Below, piece by piece: positions 9,482-18,821 of a stretch of 64,000 nucleotides of DNA. The position numbers and the translations under genes are program-made. The notes beneath the pieces are model-generated. The model was not told the DNA's origin. It was given only the letters and a program-made list of their open reading frames with translations, and searched no databases. The stretch is from Candidatus Pantoea deserta (GTDB taxonomy: Bacteria; Pseudomonadota; Gammaproteobacteria; Enterobacterales; Enterobacteriaceae): the NCBI RefSeq assembly GCF_003813865.1, contig NZ_RMVG01000007.1, positions 62,001-126,000 on the forward strand, given 5' to 3'. The number at the start of each line of letters is the position of its first letter. Within the stretch, counting starts at the first letter, position 1.

Positions 9482-9991
9482 ATGCGTACAGTAACCGCCG
9501 TCGTCCTTGCCTCAGCGATGGTTCTCAATCATGCCAGCGCAGAAGAAGCAGACACGACGACGATTGACAACATGCATCACGGTGGATTGACGACAGGCAG
9601 TATGACGCAAAATCCACAAAGCCACATGTTCGATGGCATTGAATTGACGGAAGAACAGCGTCAACAGATGCGGGATCTGATGCAGCAGGCGCGATATGAA
9701 CGTCCTCCCGTCAGCATCGGCGACATCGAAAGCATGCATGACCTGATTACGGCAGACAAATTTAACGAAGCGGCTATCCGCGCGCAGGCAGAAAAAATAG
9801 CGCAGGCGCAGGTAGAACAGCATGTCGAGATGGCGCGCATTCGTAACCAGATGTACCACTTGCTAACGCCGGCCCAGCAGGCCACGTTGCAAAAGAATTA
9901 TGAGCGGCGTCTCAGCGAGTTACGCAAGCTCTCAAATTTGCAGCCAGCGTCATCGCTGCATGCAGTGAGTAGTACCAGCAGTAACCAGTAA
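9482..9991 (+). CDS. cpxP: CpxP, periplasmic adaptor/inhibitor of CpxA
   Basis: 169 residues with a signal peptide (about 1-20, ending NHASA). Two LTxxQ motifs, LTEEQ near residue 55 and LTPAQ near 127, define the Spy/CpxP fold. The protein binds the CpxA sensor and delivers misfolded pilins to DegP. The ATG at 9482 is preceded by TGGAG. It is divergent from cpxRA and carries the sRNA CpxQ in its 3'UTR. Confidence 0.95.
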   Translation: MRTVTAVVLASAMVLNHASAEEADTTTIDNMHHGGLTTGSMTQNPQSHMFDGIELTEEQRQQMRDLMQQARYERPPVSIGDIESMHDLITADKFNEAAIRAQAEKIAQAQVEQHVEMARIRNQMYHLLTPAQQATLQKNYERRLSELRKLSNLQPASSLHAVSSTSSNQ

Positions 9992-10004
9992 CATAGTATC
10001 CCTG

Positions 10005-10062
10005 TTTTCCTTGCCATAGACACCATCCCTGTCTTCCCCGCCATGACGGCGGGGTTTTTTTT
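10005..10062 (+). ncRNA. cpxQ: CpxQ, Hfq-dependent sRNA from the cpxP 3'UTR
   Basis: The 58 nt from TTTTCCTTGCCATAGACACC through the terminator hairpin and eight T resemble the E. coli/Salmonella CpxQ sRNA as I remember it, including the conserved CCATAGACACCATCCCTGTC core that pairs with targets. In those species RNase E cuts CpxQ from cpxP mRNA, and it represses envelope-protein mRNAs with Hfq. The stem sequence differs from E. coli but pairs fully (CCCCGCC/GGCGGGG), a compensatory pattern that supports selection on structure. Confidence 0.85.
10036..10062 (+). terminator. Terminator of cpxP / 3' end of CpxQ
   Basis: A 7-bp GC stem CCCCGCC/GGCGGGG with an ATGAC loop and eight T. Confidence 0.9.
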
Positions 10063-10242
10063 GCCTTTTTGCGCGCTTCCGGCGGCAATGTCAACGCCTG
10101 GCGAAAACGGCGGCGCAGGGATTAACACTTCATTTAAGAAGGGTACTAACACCCTAAAATAAAAAGATAATTAACAAAATAACCGCTTATAGCGCCTCGG
10201 TTATTTACGCGAAGGCATAAGTTATGTCTGGTTAATATATCG

Positions 10243-10277
10243 TTAAGCGAGGCGCTTATAATATTTTAAGCGAGGCG
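10243..10277 (+). repeat. Two direct copies of TTAAGCGAGGCG
   Basis: Identical 12-mers start at 10243 and 10266, 23 bp apart (about two helical turns). The same 12-mer recurs at 41432, and its AAGCGAGGCG core recurs inverted at 22511. All are intergenic. Confidence 0.75.
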
Positions 10278-10315
10278 ATTAATTATTTAAATATATGATC
10301 ATAAGAAAGTAAATT

Positions 10316-10345
10316 TTGCGGCTTGGTGTAAAATTCATTTATAAT
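10316..10345 (+). promoter_or_regulatory. Possible promoter of the KGG-repeat gene
   Basis: TTGCGG, an 18-bp spacer and a perfect TATAAT at 10340-10345. This is a sequence match only; the competing TATAAT at 10257 has no good -35 and could be a stress-sigma promoter. Confidence 0.4.
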
Positions 10346-10501
10346 CAAAGTTTTATTATTATTTTTCTTTTTCTTGAATTATCGCTGACCGCTTCTACAA
10401 TTAATCCTGTCGCAGCAAGGAAGGCGCACATCCCGGGAATATAAATGGAGTGCATTAACCACATTACGTAAATCAATCTGAATATATTAACGGAGTAAGT
10501 T

Positions 10502-10681
10502 ATGGCAGAACATCGTGGTGGTTCAGGCAATTTCGCAGAAAACCCGCAAAAAGCCTCTGAAGCTGGTAAAAAAGGCGGACAACACAGCGGCGGTAACTTC
10601 AAGAATGACCGTGAAAAAGCCTCTGAAGCAGGCAAAAAAGGCGGTCAGAGCAGCCACGGCGGCGGCCGCAGCTCTTCCTGA
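10502..10681 (+). CDS. Small KGG-repeat stress protein (YciG/GsiB-like)
   Basis: A 59-residue, very hydrophilic Gly/Lys/Ser-rich protein with two exact copies of KASEAGKKGGQ (around 17-27 and 39-49), the KGG motif of stress-induced proteins such as YciG and Bacillus GsiB. Such proteins are probably disordered and desiccation- or general-stress-linked; the molecular role is unknown. GGAG lies 6 nt before the ATG and a strong terminator follows, so the gene is monocistronic. It sits between cpxP and fieF, which are adjacent in E. coli, so it is an insertion into conserved synteny. Confidence 0.88.
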   Translation: MAEHRGGSGNFAENPQKASEAGKKGGQHSGGNFKNDREKASEAGKKGGQSSHGGGRSSS

Positions 10682-10731
10682 TTGTTGTAGAGCGAAGCTG
10701 TAATCGTGTGTTTCCCGGCCGGGAAACAGCG

Positions 10732-10764
10732 CCCCGTCCTCTTTGAGGGCGGGGTTTGTTTTTA
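10732..10764 (+). terminator. Terminator after the KGG gene
   Basis: A 10-bp stem CCCCGTCCTC/GAGGGCGGGG (one G-U pair) with a TTT loop, followed by a T-rich tail. A second small palindrome (TTTCCCGGCCGGGAAA) lies just upstream. Confidence 0.85.
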
Positions 10765-10889
10765 TTATGCGGCATCCTTCACTTCCCCCTCCCGGTTATC
10801 TCATGTTTAGGCGTAACGACGCAGCAGATGATAAACTTTCACCATTCCTTTGTGTCGGGGGCATGCCAGTCATGGCAAGGGAGTAAATT

Positions 10890-11792
10890 ATGCAGCCCAC
10901 CTATGCTCGTCTGGTCAAGCGCGCTGCGCTTACCGCGACGGTTCTGGCAACCAGCCTGTTGATCGTGAAAATTTTTGCCTGGTGGTATACCGGCTCGGTT
11001 AGCCTGCTGGCTGGACTGGTTGATTCGCTGGTCGATATTGCCGCCTCGCTGACGAATCTCCTCGTTGTTCGCTATGCGTTGCAGCCTGCGGACGCCAACC
11101 ACACTTTTGGTCACGGCAAAGCAGAGTCGCTGGCCGCGCTGGCGCAAAGCATGTTTATTTCCGGATCCGCGCTGTTCCTGTTTTTAACGGGCATCCAGCA
11201 TCTGGCCTCTCCCAATCACCTGCGTGCGCCGCTGGTCGGGGTGGTAGTCACGCTGATCGCGCTCTGTTCAACGTTGCTACTGGTGGCCTTTCAGCGCTGG
11301 GTTGTGCGCCATACGCAGAGTCAGGCAATTCGTGCCGATATGCTGCACTACCAGTCTGATGTGATTATGAACGGCGCTATCCTGATTGCGCTGGGACTGA
11401 GCAGCTACGGCTTTGCTCGCGCGGATGCGCTGTTCGCGCTGGGTATCGGCGCATTTATTCTGTATAGCGCCCTGCGTATGGGCTATGACGCGGTGCAGTC
11501 GCTGCTGGACCGCGCGCTGCCTGAAGAAGAGCACAATATTATTCTGACGCTTGCCCTGAACTGGCCCGGCGTGGAAGGGGTTCACGACGTGCGTACGCGC
11601 CAGTCGGGACCGACGAAATTTATACAGCTGCACCTTGAACTGGATGACAATTTACCGCTGGTGCAGGCGCATCGCGTTGCCGATCAGGTTGAGAAAGCGC
11701 TGCTTAAGCGCTTTCCCGGCTCGGATGTGATTATTCACCAGGATCCCTGCTCGGTCGTGCCGATTGAGCAGCAAAATTCTGCTGGCTTTTAA
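10890..11792 (+). CDS. fieF: FieF, cation (Fe2+/Zn2+) efflux pump
   Basis: A 300-residue cation diffusion facilitator with six membrane segments and a cytosolic C-terminal domain. The intramembrane metal-site motifs are intact: D45/D49 in DSLVD and His/Asp in HYQSD. The C-terminal [11 protein letters not shown] segment supplies dimer-interface metal ligands. It exports Zn2+, Fe2+ or Cd2+ by proton antiport. GGGAG precedes the ATG. It lies between the KGG gene and pfkA. Confidence 0.96.
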   Translation: MQPTYARLVKRAALTATVLATSLLIVKIFAWWYTGSVSLLAGLVDSLVDIAASLTNLLVVRYALQPADANHTFGHGKAESLAALAQSMFISGSALFLFLTGIQHLASPNHLRAPLVGVVVTLIALCSTLLLVAFQRWVVRHTQSQAIRADMLHYQSDVIMNGAILIALGLSSYGFARADALFALGIGAFILYSALRMGYDAVQSLLDRALPEEEHNIILTLALNWPGVEGVHDVRTRQSGPTKFIQLHLELDDNLPLVQAHRVADQVEKALLKRFPGSDVIIHQDPCSVVPIEQQNSAGF

Positions 11793-11998
11793 CCGAATTG
11801 AATCAGTTACATCTAATTAAAATGACGAAGCGCTAACATAACTGCAAAAAATTTAGTGAAAACTTGTCTGACCTGAATCAATTCAGCAGCAAGCCTTTGA
11901 TATACTATCTGCCATCACGGGTCGCGCATAATGAGTTGCCGCTTGGCGGCGCACGACAGGCAGGATTAACTTTTCGTTTTAACAATCCAGAGGTTGTC

Positions 11999-12961
11999 AT
12001 GATCAAAAAAATTGGTGTATTGACCAGCGGCGGCGACGCCCCAGGCATGAACGCAGCCATTCGCGGTGTTGTGCGCTCAGCGCTGAGCGAAGGACTGGAA
12101 GTTTTTGGTATCTATGACGGCTATCTGGGCCTGTACGAAGACCGCATGATTAATCTCGACCGCTACAGCGTATCGGACATGATTAACCGCGGCGGAACCT
12201 TTCTTGGCTCGGCGCGCTTTCCGGAGTTCCGTAACGATGAAGTGCGTCAGGTCGCGATTGAGAATATGAAAAAGCGCGGCATCGATGCGCTGGTGGTCAT
12301 CGGCGGAGACGGCTCCTATATGGGCGCAAAACGTCTGACCGAAATGGGCTTCCCTTGCATCGGTCTGCCCGGCACCATCGATAACGACGTCGCCGGCACG
12401 GACTATACCATCGGCTACTTCACTGCCCTGGAAACGGTGGTTGAAGCGATCGACCGCCTGCGCGATACCTCTTCTTCACATCAGCGCATCTCTATCGTAG
12501 AAGTGATGGGCCGCTACTGCGGCGATTTGACGCTGGCGGCGGCCATCGCGGGCGGCTGCGAATTTATCGTGCTGCCAGAGATCCCCTACACCCGCGAAGA
12601 GCTGGTGATGGAGATTAAAGCCGGTATCGCCAAAGGGAAAAAGCACGCTATCGTGGCGATTACCGAGCACATCTGCGACATCGACGATCTGGCAAAATAC
12701 ATTGAAGCGGAAACGAAACGCGAAACGCGCGCGACCGTGCTGGGCCATATTCAACGCGGCGGCGCGCCTTGCGCTTATGACCGTATCCTCGCCTCGCGCA
12801 TGGGCGCTTACGCTATCGAGCTGCTGCTCCAGGGCTACGGCGGTCGCTGCGTCGGTATCCAGAACGAGAAGATGGTGCATCACGACATTATCGACGCCAT
12901 CGAAAATATGAAGCGTCCGTTTAAACGCGACTGGCTGGAAACAGCGAAAAAACTTTACTGA
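11999..12961 (+). CDS. pfkA: PfkA, ATP-dependent 6-phosphofructokinase I
   Basis: 320 residues from the ATG at 11999, matching E. coli PfkA exactly; an open frame extends upstream, but AGAGG before this ATG and the conserved [18 protein letters not shown] start fix it. The ATP site (IGGDGS), substrate loop ([11 protein letters not shown]) and MGRYCGDL segment are intact. It catalyses the committed step of glycolysis. It is probably monocistronic, followed by a GC hairpin. Confidence 0.98.
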   Translation: MIKKIGVLTSGGDAPGMNAAIRGVVRSALSEGLEVFGIYDGYLGLYEDRMINLDRYSVSDMINRGGTFLGSARFPEFRNDEVRQVAIENMKKRGIDALVVIGGDGSYMGAKRLTEMGFPCIGLPGTIDNDVAGTDYTIGYFTALETVVEAIDRLRDTSSSHQRISIVEVMGRYCGDLTLAAAIAGGCEFIVLPEIPYTREELVMEIKAGIAKGKKHAIVAITEHICDIDDLAKYIEAETKRETRATVLGHIQRGGAPCAYDRILASRMGAYAIELLLQGYGGRCVGIQNEKMVHHDIIDAIENMKRPFKRDWLETAKKLY

Positions 12962-12975
12962 GTTCCGCTCTGCCC

Positions 12976-12996
12976 GGCGCGCACGACCTGCGCGCC
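12976..12996 (+). terminator. Possible pfkA terminator
   Basis: GGCGCGC/GCGCGCC 7-bp stem with a 7-nt loop, then CTTGTTCTG, a poor T tract. Confidence 0.4.
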
Positions 12997-13107
12997 CTTG
13001 TTCTGCTCATCATATTCCTGCCGGTTATAAAACCTTATTTTTAATTCTTTTAGCTCTAAAATAGTTTATGTCACGCTACGGGCCTGATGACATCGGGAGA
13101 GTGCATA

Positions 13108-14097
13108 ATGAACAAGTGGAGTATCGGTCTTACCCTTTTGCTGGCCTCTGCCAGCGTTCTGGCAAAGGATTACCAGCTGCTGAACGTCTCTTACGATCCT
13201 ACGCGCGAGCTGTATGAACAGTACAACAAGGCTTTCGCGGCGCACTACAAGCAGGAGACCGGCGATAATGTGGTTATCCGCCAGTCGCACGGCGGCTCAG
13301 GTAAGCAGGCCACTTCCGTTATTAACGGCATTCGTGCCGATGTCGTTACGCTGGCGCTTCAGTCTGACGTTGATGCTATTGCCGAGCGCGGCCGCATTGA
13401 TAAAAACTGGCTGAAACGCCTGCCGGACAATTCCGCGCCCTATACGTCCACCATTGTATTTCTGGTGCGCAAAGGCAATCCAAAAGGTATTCATGACTGG
13501 CCTGATTTAATCAAGCCAGGCGTTTCTGTGATCACGCCAAACCCGAAAACCTCAGGCGGCGCGCGCTGGAACTACCTGGCGGCATGGGGCTGGGCGCTGG
13601 ATCAAAACAATGGCGATCAGGCGAAAGCTCAGGCTTACGTCAGAGCGCTGTTTAAAAACGTTGAGGTTCAGGACTCCGGCGCGCGCGGCGCAACCAACAC
13701 CTTCGTTGAGCGCGGCATTGGCGATGTGCTGATCGCCTGGGAAAACGAAGCCTACCTGGCGGTTGAAAAGCTGGGTAAAGACAAATTCGACATCGTTACG
13801 CCGAGCGAGTCCATTCTGGCTGAGCCGACGGTTTCCGTTGTGGATAAAGTGGTCGACGAGCAGGGCACGCGTAAAGTGGCGGATGCCTATCTGAAGTATC
13901 TCTATTCACCAGAAGGCCAGACCATTGCGGCGCAAAACTTCTACCGCCCGCGTGACGCGGAAGTGGCGAAGAAATTTGCCAGCGCCTTCGCGCCGGTGAA
14001 ACTCTTTACTATCGACAACAAGTTCGGCGGCTGGACGCAGGCGCAGAAAACGCACTTCGCCGATGGCGGTACCTACGATCAGGTCATGAAGCCCTAA
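13108..14097 (+). CDS. sbp: Sbp, periplasmic sulfate-binding protein
   Basis: 329 residues from the ATG at 13108 (GGGAGA 7 nt upstream), the family length; an in-frame ATG at 13087 gives a non-signal extension and is rejected. Signal peptide [19 protein letters not shown]. The sulfate-binding loops SHGGSGKQ and [16 protein letters not shown] are conserved. It delivers sulfate to the CysTWA ABC importer and in E. coli is under CysB control. It is followed by a terminator. Confidence 0.97.
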   Translation: MNKWSIGLTLLLASASVLAKDYQLLNVSYDPTRELYEQYNKAFAAHYKQETGDNVVIRQSHGGSGKQATSVINGIRADVVTLALQSDVDAIAERGRIDKNWLKRLPDNSAPYTSTIVFLVRKGNPKGIHDWPDLIKPGVSVITPNPKTSGGARWNYLAAWGWALDQNNGDQAKAQAYVRALFKNVEVQDSGARGATNTFVERGIGDVLIAWENEAYLAVEKLGKDKFDIVTPSESILAEPTVSVVDKVVDEQGTRKVADAYLKYLYSPEGQTIAAQNFYRPRDAEVAKKFASAFAPVKLFTIDNKFGGWTQAQKTHFADGGTYDQVMKP

Positions 14098-14115
14098 TCG
14101 TCCTGTGCAGTAAAG

Positions 14116-14147
14116 ACGGTCAGCCAGCGTGCTGGCCGTTTTTATTT
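14116..14147 (+). terminator. Terminator after sbp
   Basis: ACGGTCAGC/GCTGGCCGT, a 9-bp stem with one wobble, 6-nt loop and a T-rich tail. Confidence 0.75.
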
Positions 14148-14210
14148 GTCCGTGACAATAAGGCGCAGGCAGGCGAGGATACAGGCACATGACTGGAGAG
14201 GAGCGTGGCT

Positions 14211-14957
14211 ATGCAGGGGCGTCGTCTGATTGCCGTGCTGTTATTTATCCTTATCAGCGGCCTGGTCATTGCCGCCATTCACCTGCAAAAAAACAGCGAT
14301 GCGCTGTGGCAAATCGTCAGTGAAAAATGCGAGCCGCACCAGCGCGCCGCGGGAATGCCAGCGCCCTGCCAGCGCGTCGAACCTGAAGAAGGCTATGCGC
14401 TGCTAAAAGATCTTAACGGGCCGCTACAGTATTTACTGATCCCGCTGGCAAAAATCACCGGTATGGAAAGTCCCGCGCTGTTGCAGCCCGCCACACCCAA
14501 CTTCTTTGCCTTCGCCTGGCAGGCGCGCACGCAGCTGGCGGCGCGGCGCGGCGCGCCCATCGCGGACAGCGCGCTGTCGCTGGCGATTAACGCTGAATAC
14601 GGCCGCACGCAGAATCAGCTGCATATTCATATCTCCTGTCTGCGCCCCGACGTGCGGCACAGGCTGGATCAACTGACGCCTGCGCTCTCCAGCCGCTGGC
14701 AGCCTGAAACCTTGTCTCAGCACAACTATCTGATACGCACGCTTACGCTGCCGGAGCTGGCGCAGCAGAGCGTGTTTATTCGCATGGCGAATGAGGTCCC
14801 CGATGCGCGCGGCGAACTGGGCAAATATGGCGTCGCGCTGGCGGCGCTACCGGATGGGCGACTGGCGCTGATGGCGCTGGAGCGTAACTGGTTGCTGCTG
14901 AATCGCGGGTCGGCGGAAGAGTTGCAGGATCACAGCTGCCGGATTTTGCAGCCGTAA
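14211..14957 (+). CDS. cdh: Cdh, CDP-diacylglycerol pyrophosphatase
   Basis: About 248 residues. An N-terminal hydrophobic anchor (LIAVLLFILISGLVIAAI) places it in the inner membrane. The HIT-like active-site segment QLHIHISCL is clear, together with the conserved NFFAFAWQAR and GPLQYLLIP segments of the family. It hydrolyses CDP-diacylglycerol to phosphatidate and CMP. Start: the ATG at 14211 has AGGAG 7 nt upstream and is preferred over the in-frame GTG at 14205. It shares a bidirectional hairpin with convergent tpiA. Confidence 0.93.
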   Translation: MQGRRLIAVLLFILISGLVIAAIHLQKNSDALWQIVSEKCEPHQRAAGMPAPCQRVEPEEGYALLKDLNGPLQYLLIPLAKITGMESPALLQPATPNFFAFAWQARTQLAARRGAPIADSALSLAINAEYGRTQNQLHIHISCLRPDVRHRLDQLTPALSSRWQPETLSQHNYLIRTLTLPELAQQSVFIRMANEVPDARGELGKYGVALAALPDGRLALMALERNWLLLNRGSAEELQDHSCRILQP

Positions 14958-14981
14958 AAAAAGGCGGCTCTGGAGCCGCCT
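14956..14981 (-). terminator. Terminator of tpiA (shared with cdh)
   Basis: Stem AGGCGGCT/AGCCGCCT; on the minus strand it is followed by eight T. It lies between the convergent cdh and tpiA. Confidence 0.85.
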
Positions 14982-15000
14982 CTGTGGTTCATTCGCGGCA

Positions 15001-15768
15001 TTACGCCTTTTTAGCTTCTGCCGCAGCTTTGACGATAACGGCAAACGCATCGGCTTTCAGCGACGCGCCGCCAACCAGTGCGCCGTCGATGTCTGGCTGA
15101 GTGAAAAGCTCTGCGGCGTTCTTGTCGTTAACGGAACCGCCGTACTGAATAATGACCTGCTCAGCGACCGCCGCATCTTTCTTCGCGATGTGCTGGCGAA
15201 TAAATTTATGCACCGCCTGCGCCTGCGCTGGCGTCGCGGATTTGCCGGTGCCGATCGCCCAGACGGGTTCGTAGGCGATAACCACGCCGTTAAAGGCTTC
15301 TGCGCCCTGGGTTTCCAGCACGGCGTCAATCTGGCGCGCGCACACTTCTTCCGTCTGGCCCGCTTCGTTTTCCGCTTCGGTTTCACCGATGCACAGCACC
15401 GGCACCAGGCCCGCCGCTTTCAGCACGGCGAATTTCTTCGCGATAAACTCGTCGCTCTCTTTATGATAAGTACGGCGCTCAGAGTGGCCGATAATGATGT
15501 ATTTCGCGCCGATGTCTTTCAGCATGTCGGCGGAGGTTTCGCCTGTGAACGCGCCGGACAGGTTCACGTCAACATTCTGCGCGCCCAGCGCGATATGGCT
15601 GCCGGAGATAGCATGCTTTGCCTGGTCGAGATAGATAGCGGGCGGTGCGATCGCTACGCCGCAGCCATCAACGCCGGAGAGCGCTTTGCGCAGGCCGTCA
15701 ATCAGCTCGCTCGTCATCTGCTTGCTGCCGTTCAGTTTCCAGTTACCCATAACCAATGGATGTCGCAT
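15001..15768 (-). CDS. tpiA: TpiA, triosephosphate isomerase
   Basis: A 255-residue TIM barrel with the catalytic Lys in GNWKLNG, catalytic His in IIGHSERR, catalytic Glu in [14 protein letters not shown] and the phosphate-gripping GGSV and GGAS loops. It interconverts dihydroxyacetone phosphate and glyceraldehyde-3-phosphate in the cytosol. A GAGGAT ribosome site precedes the ATG. Confidence 0.99.
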   Translation of the reverse strand: MRHPLVMGNWKLNGSKQMTSELIDGLRKALSGVDGCGVAIAPPAIYLDQAKHAISGSHIALGAQNVDVNLSGAFTGETSADMLKDIGAKYIIIGHSERRTYHKESDEFIAKKFAVLKAAGLVPVLCIGETEAENEAGQTEEVCARQIDAVLETQGAEAFNGVVIAYEPVWAIGTGKSATPAQAQAVHKFIRQHIAKKDAAVAEQVIIQYGGSVNDKNAAELFTQPDIDGALVGGASLKADAFAVIVKAAAEAKKA

Positions 15769-15851
15769 TCTATCCTCCGCGTTACGCGATTCATTAAATT
15801 AAACTGCCGACAGGCAGCCTGGACTGCCAGACAGTATAGAGATCTCTCAGG

Positions 15852-16478
15852 TTAATGGCTTTGCTTTTCGTCATTTTTGCCGCTCTGATCGGCAGGGGGC
15901 AGCGTCAGTTTTATCGGCTCGATGGCGAAGGTGAGCCCCTTGTCGCCGTTGTCGGCCACCACGAAACGCAGCGCGCCTTCAGTGCGGGAAAAGTAGCGCA
16001 TCCCTTTGCCTTCGCTGAGTAACGCCGTGAGCTTTTGTCGCGCCTCGTCCGGGGATAATCCCGTGACGAAAAAACGCAGCAGCGCCGCCATATAGGCCAT
16101 CGCCTTTTCCTGAGAGACCTTTTGATCCGGTCCCGGCACGGGCAGCCAGGTCAGCTGGAGGGTTTTTACCTTGCCGGTTCCCTGTTCCAGCGCGGTGGAG
16201 GCATAAAGCGTTTCGCTGATTTTGCTTGCCGCCCGCGTCAGATGGCTGCTGTCGTTTCGGCTGTCGATGGCGCGATACTCCATCAGCGGCAGATCGGCAT
16301 TGGCCGCGTTATATTTTTCGCGGAACTGACCAATGGTCATATCAAAGGTTGGCGCGCCCGCCAGCAGATAGGGTGCGGCAGGCACGGATCCGCTGCGTTC
16401 GCGCAGCGGTAGATTGTCGGCAAATGCCGGGGCCGTTAGCGCAACACTCAGCAGCAGCGCGCCGGGCAAATTCTTCAT
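15852..16478 (-). CDS. yiiQ: YiiQ, DUF1454 periplasmic protein
   Basis: 208 residues from the ATG at 16478; the frame is open upstream, but this start gives a clean signal peptide (MKNLPGALLLSVALTAPAFA). The rest is the DUF1454 domain (APTFDMTIGQFREKYNAAN...). Function is unknown. The order tpiA-yiiQ-fpr matches E. coli, where yiiR sits between yiiQ and fpr; yiiR is absent here. Confidence 0.9.
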   Translation of the reverse strand: MKNLPGALLLSVALTAPAFADNLPLRERSGSVPAAPYLLAGAPTFDMTIGQFREKYNAANADLPLMEYRAIDSRNDSSHLTRAASKISETLYASTALEQGTGKVKTLQLTWLPVPGPDQKVSQEKAMAYMAALLRFFVTGLSPDEARQKLTALLSEGKGMRYFSRTEGALRFVVADNGDKGLTFAIEPIKLTLPPADQSGKNDEKQSH

Positions 16479-16597
16479 TTCGTTGGCTCTGACCAGTAAA
16501 CTTTGCTGCAAATTAGAACGGGTTTTACCGGTAAAAGTCAAAAGCGCTGCGGTCATAATTTCACGAAAAATGAGATTAACCGCACAGCAACAGGGCC

Positions 16598-17341
16598 TTA
16601 CCAGTAATGCTCGCTGGTGATGTGTCCGGGTTTGCGCTTCAGGTGTTTACGCATATCGCGCGTCTCTTTCAGCAACTGCTGGGTGTCGCGCACCATTTGC
16701 GGATTGCCGCACAGCATAATATGCGACTCCGCGTCCACAGGCAGACCCACTGCGCGCTCCAGCTCGCCGCTGTTAATCAGCGCCGGCACGCGGCCAGTCA
16801 GCGAGCCGGGCGCGGTTTCACGGCTGACCACGGTCTGAATACGCAGCTTGTCGTTGTAGATCTGCTGGAGTGACTGCATGAGCGGCAGATAGCTCAGGTC
16901 GGCAGCGTAGCGCACCGCGTGCACCAGAACGATATGCTCAAAGCGATCCAGCCCCTCGCCCTGTTGCAGAATAGATAAATAAGGACCGATGGCCGTGCCG
17001 GTCGCCAGCATCCACAGGGTGTTGCACGGCGGGATCTCATCCAGCACGAAAAAGCCGGCGGCCTCTTTGGTCACCATCAGGTTATCTCCCGGCCTGAGCG
17101 CCTGAAGGCGCGGACTCAGTTTGCCTTCCGGTACCGTCACCAGGTAGAACTCCAGCAGGGGATCGCTGGGCGCATTAACGTATGAGTAGGCGCGCTGTAC
17201 GCGTTCCCCGTCTATCTCCAGCGCCAGCTTGGCAAACTGCCCGGCGGTGAAGGCATCGATCGGCGCATGCACCCGCAGGCTGAACAGTGCGTCCGTCCAG
17301 TTTTTCACTTCCTTTACTTGCGCATTGACCCACTCAGCCAT
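16598..17341 (-). CDS. fpr: Fpr, ferredoxin/flavodoxin-NADP+ reductase
   Basis: 247 residues from the ATG at 17341 (MAEWVNAQVKEVKNWTDALF, the conserved start); an upstream in-frame extension is discarded. The FAD motif RAYSYVNAPSD, the NADP-binding GTAIGPYLSI and the C-terminal CGNPQMVRDT...HYW are all present. It moves electrons between NADPH and ferredoxin or flavodoxin and is SoxRS-induced in E. coli. It is divergent from emrD across about 290 bp. Confidence 0.97.
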   Translation of the reverse strand: MAEWVNAQVKEVKNWTDALFSLRVHAPIDAFTAGQFAKLALEIDGERVQRAYSYVNAPSDPLLEFYLVTVPEGKLSPRLQALRPGDNLMVTKEAAGFFVLDEIPPCNTLWMLATGTAIGPYLSILQQGEGLDRFEHIVLVHAVRYAADLSYLPLMQSLQQIYNDKLRIQTVVSRETAPGSLTGRVPALINSGELERAVGLPVDAESHIMLCGNPQMVRDTQQLLKETRDMRKHLKRKPGHITSEHYW

Positions 17342-17630
17342 CTCTACTCTCCCGGTCGTTGATTTTTCAGGCACATAACTATCATCGCGGCTGCACGGCG
17401 GATTTTCCACTGGCGCGCCCGTTTTTAGGCTCTAATCGACAAATGCGCCGCACGCCGGAACACAATGTTGCTGTCCGTTGACAGGGTGGTACGAAAACTT
17501 GACGAATTCTCGCGGACAGCTTTGCGCCTGCCTCTCGATTTGTCACGTAATCCTGATATTTTGCCCGCCATTATCTCGCTACAGCGCGTTTTGCTGCTGT
17601 ATTAACCTTGTTTCCCGGACTGAGATGTCG

Positions 17631-18821
17631 ATGAAGAAGATGGAAAATCGGTCGCTGCTGCTGATGTTGATTCTTATGCTGGCGGTTGGGCAGATGGCGC
17701 AGACGATCTATGTCCCGGCGATGGCCAGCATGGCTGAGGCGCTTAACGTGCATGACGGCACGCTACAGCGCGTTATGGCGGCCTATCTGATGACCTATGG
17801 CGGATCGCAGCTGATCTACGGCCCGCTCTCTGACAGCGTGGGTCGCCGTCCGGTGATCCTGGCCGGCATGACGATCTTTATGACCGGCGCCGTCACCTCT
17901 ATGCTGGCGCCGTCGCTGAATGTGCTGGTGCTGGGCAGCGCGGTTCAGGGGCTGGGCACCGGCGTGGCGGGCGTGATGGCGCGCACCATGCCGCGAGACC
18001 TCTATGCTGGCGTTGCGCTGCGTCAGGCCAACAGCCTGCTGAATATGGGGCTGCTGGTCAGCCCACTGCTGGCGCCGGTAATAGGCGCGCTGCTGACGAA
18101 GCTGTTTGGCTGGCACGCCTGTTTCGCCTTCCTGCTGCTGCTCTGCGTGACGGTAACGGGCGCGATGATGCGCTGGCTGCCGGAGACGCGTCCGCACGGC
18201 GGCGAGGTCACGCCGTTTTTCCGGCGCTATCAGCGTCTGCTTAGCGATGCCAGCTTTGTGCGTTTTATTGTGCTGCTGATCGGCGCGCTGGCGGGTATCG
18301 CCGTATTCGAAGCGAGCTGCGGCGTGCTGTTGGGCGGCGTGCTGGGGCTGGATGCGTTCACCGTCAGTATTCTGTTTATCCTGCCGATCCCCGCTGCCTT
18401 TTTCGGCGCGTGGTTTGCCGGCCGCGAAGCGCGTTCCTGGCATAGCCTGATGTGGACCGGGGTAAACAGCTGCCTGCTGGCGGGCGCGCTGATGTGGATC
18501 CCGGCGTGGTTTGGCGTGATGAATATCTGGACGCTGCTGGTGCCAGCCGCGCTGTTCTTCTTTGGCGCCGGCATGCTGTTTCCGTTGGCGACGTCCGGCG
18601 CGATGGAGCCCTATGCGTGGCTGGCGGGCAGCGCGGGCGCGCTGATCGGCGGCTTGCAGAACCTGGGATCGGGCGTGGTCGCCTGGGCGTCTGCGCTGCT
18701 GCCGCAACGCGACCAGTTCAGCCTGGGCATGCTGATGTTCGCTACAGCGCTGGTGATGCTGCTCTGCTGGCTGCCGCTGTCGCGACAGCCTGAAAGCGAG
18801 CGCGGTACGGTTACAGGATAA
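17631..18821 (+). CDS. emrD: EmrD, MFS multidrug efflux transporter
   Basis: About 396 residues with 12 predicted membrane segments. The MFS signature YGPLSDSVGRRPVIL follows TM2, and the ILPIPAAFFGAWFAGRE and AALFFFGAGMLFPLATSGAMEP stretches are near-identical to E. coli EmrD. It exports amphipathic drugs and uncouplers. Start: ATG at 17631 aligns with E. coli; the in-frame ATG at 17625 has slightly better spacing from GGA. It overlaps convergent glpX by 11 bp. In E. coli emrD lies elsewhere. Confidence 0.94.
   Translation: MKKMENRSLLLMLILMLAVGQMAQTIYVPAMASMAEALNVHDGTLQRVMAAYLMTYGGSQLIYGPLSDSVGRRPVILAGMTIFMTGAVTSMLAPSLNVLVLGSAVQGLGTGVAGVMARTMPRDLYAGVALRQANSLLNMGLLVSPLLAPVIGALLTKLFGWHACFAFLLLLCVTVTGAMMRWLPETRPHGGEVTPFFRRYQRLLSDASFVRFIVLLIGALAGIAVFEASCGVLLGGVLGLDAFTVSILFILPIPAAFFGAWFAGREARSWHSLMWTGVNSCLLAGALMWIPAWFGVMNIWTLLVPAALFFFGAGMLFPLATSGAMEPYAWLAGSAGALIGGLQNLGSGVVAWASALLPQRDQFSLGMLMFATALVMLLCWLPLSRQPESERGTVTG

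Larger units (their letters stand above)
10063..10501. other. AT-rich intergenic region upstream of the KGG gene
   Basis: About 440 bp with no convincing gene. It holds two direct copies of TTAAGCGAGGCG (10243-10254 and 10266-10277) and a related inverted copy near 10186-10200. Two TATAAT hexamers occur: 10257-10262, within the repeat, and 10340-10345, the latter with TTGCGG 18 bp upstream. Either could drive the KGG gene. The region is much more AT-rich than the flanking genes. Confidence 0.6.

Noticed and set aside
17763-18707. Long minus-strand open frame (314 codons) opposite emrD
   Set aside because: Shadow of a GC-rich membrane-protein gene: composition is Arg/Gln/His-rich low complexity, with no family resemblance. 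The same applies to long antisense frames opposite hslU, dppB, bcsB and metL.
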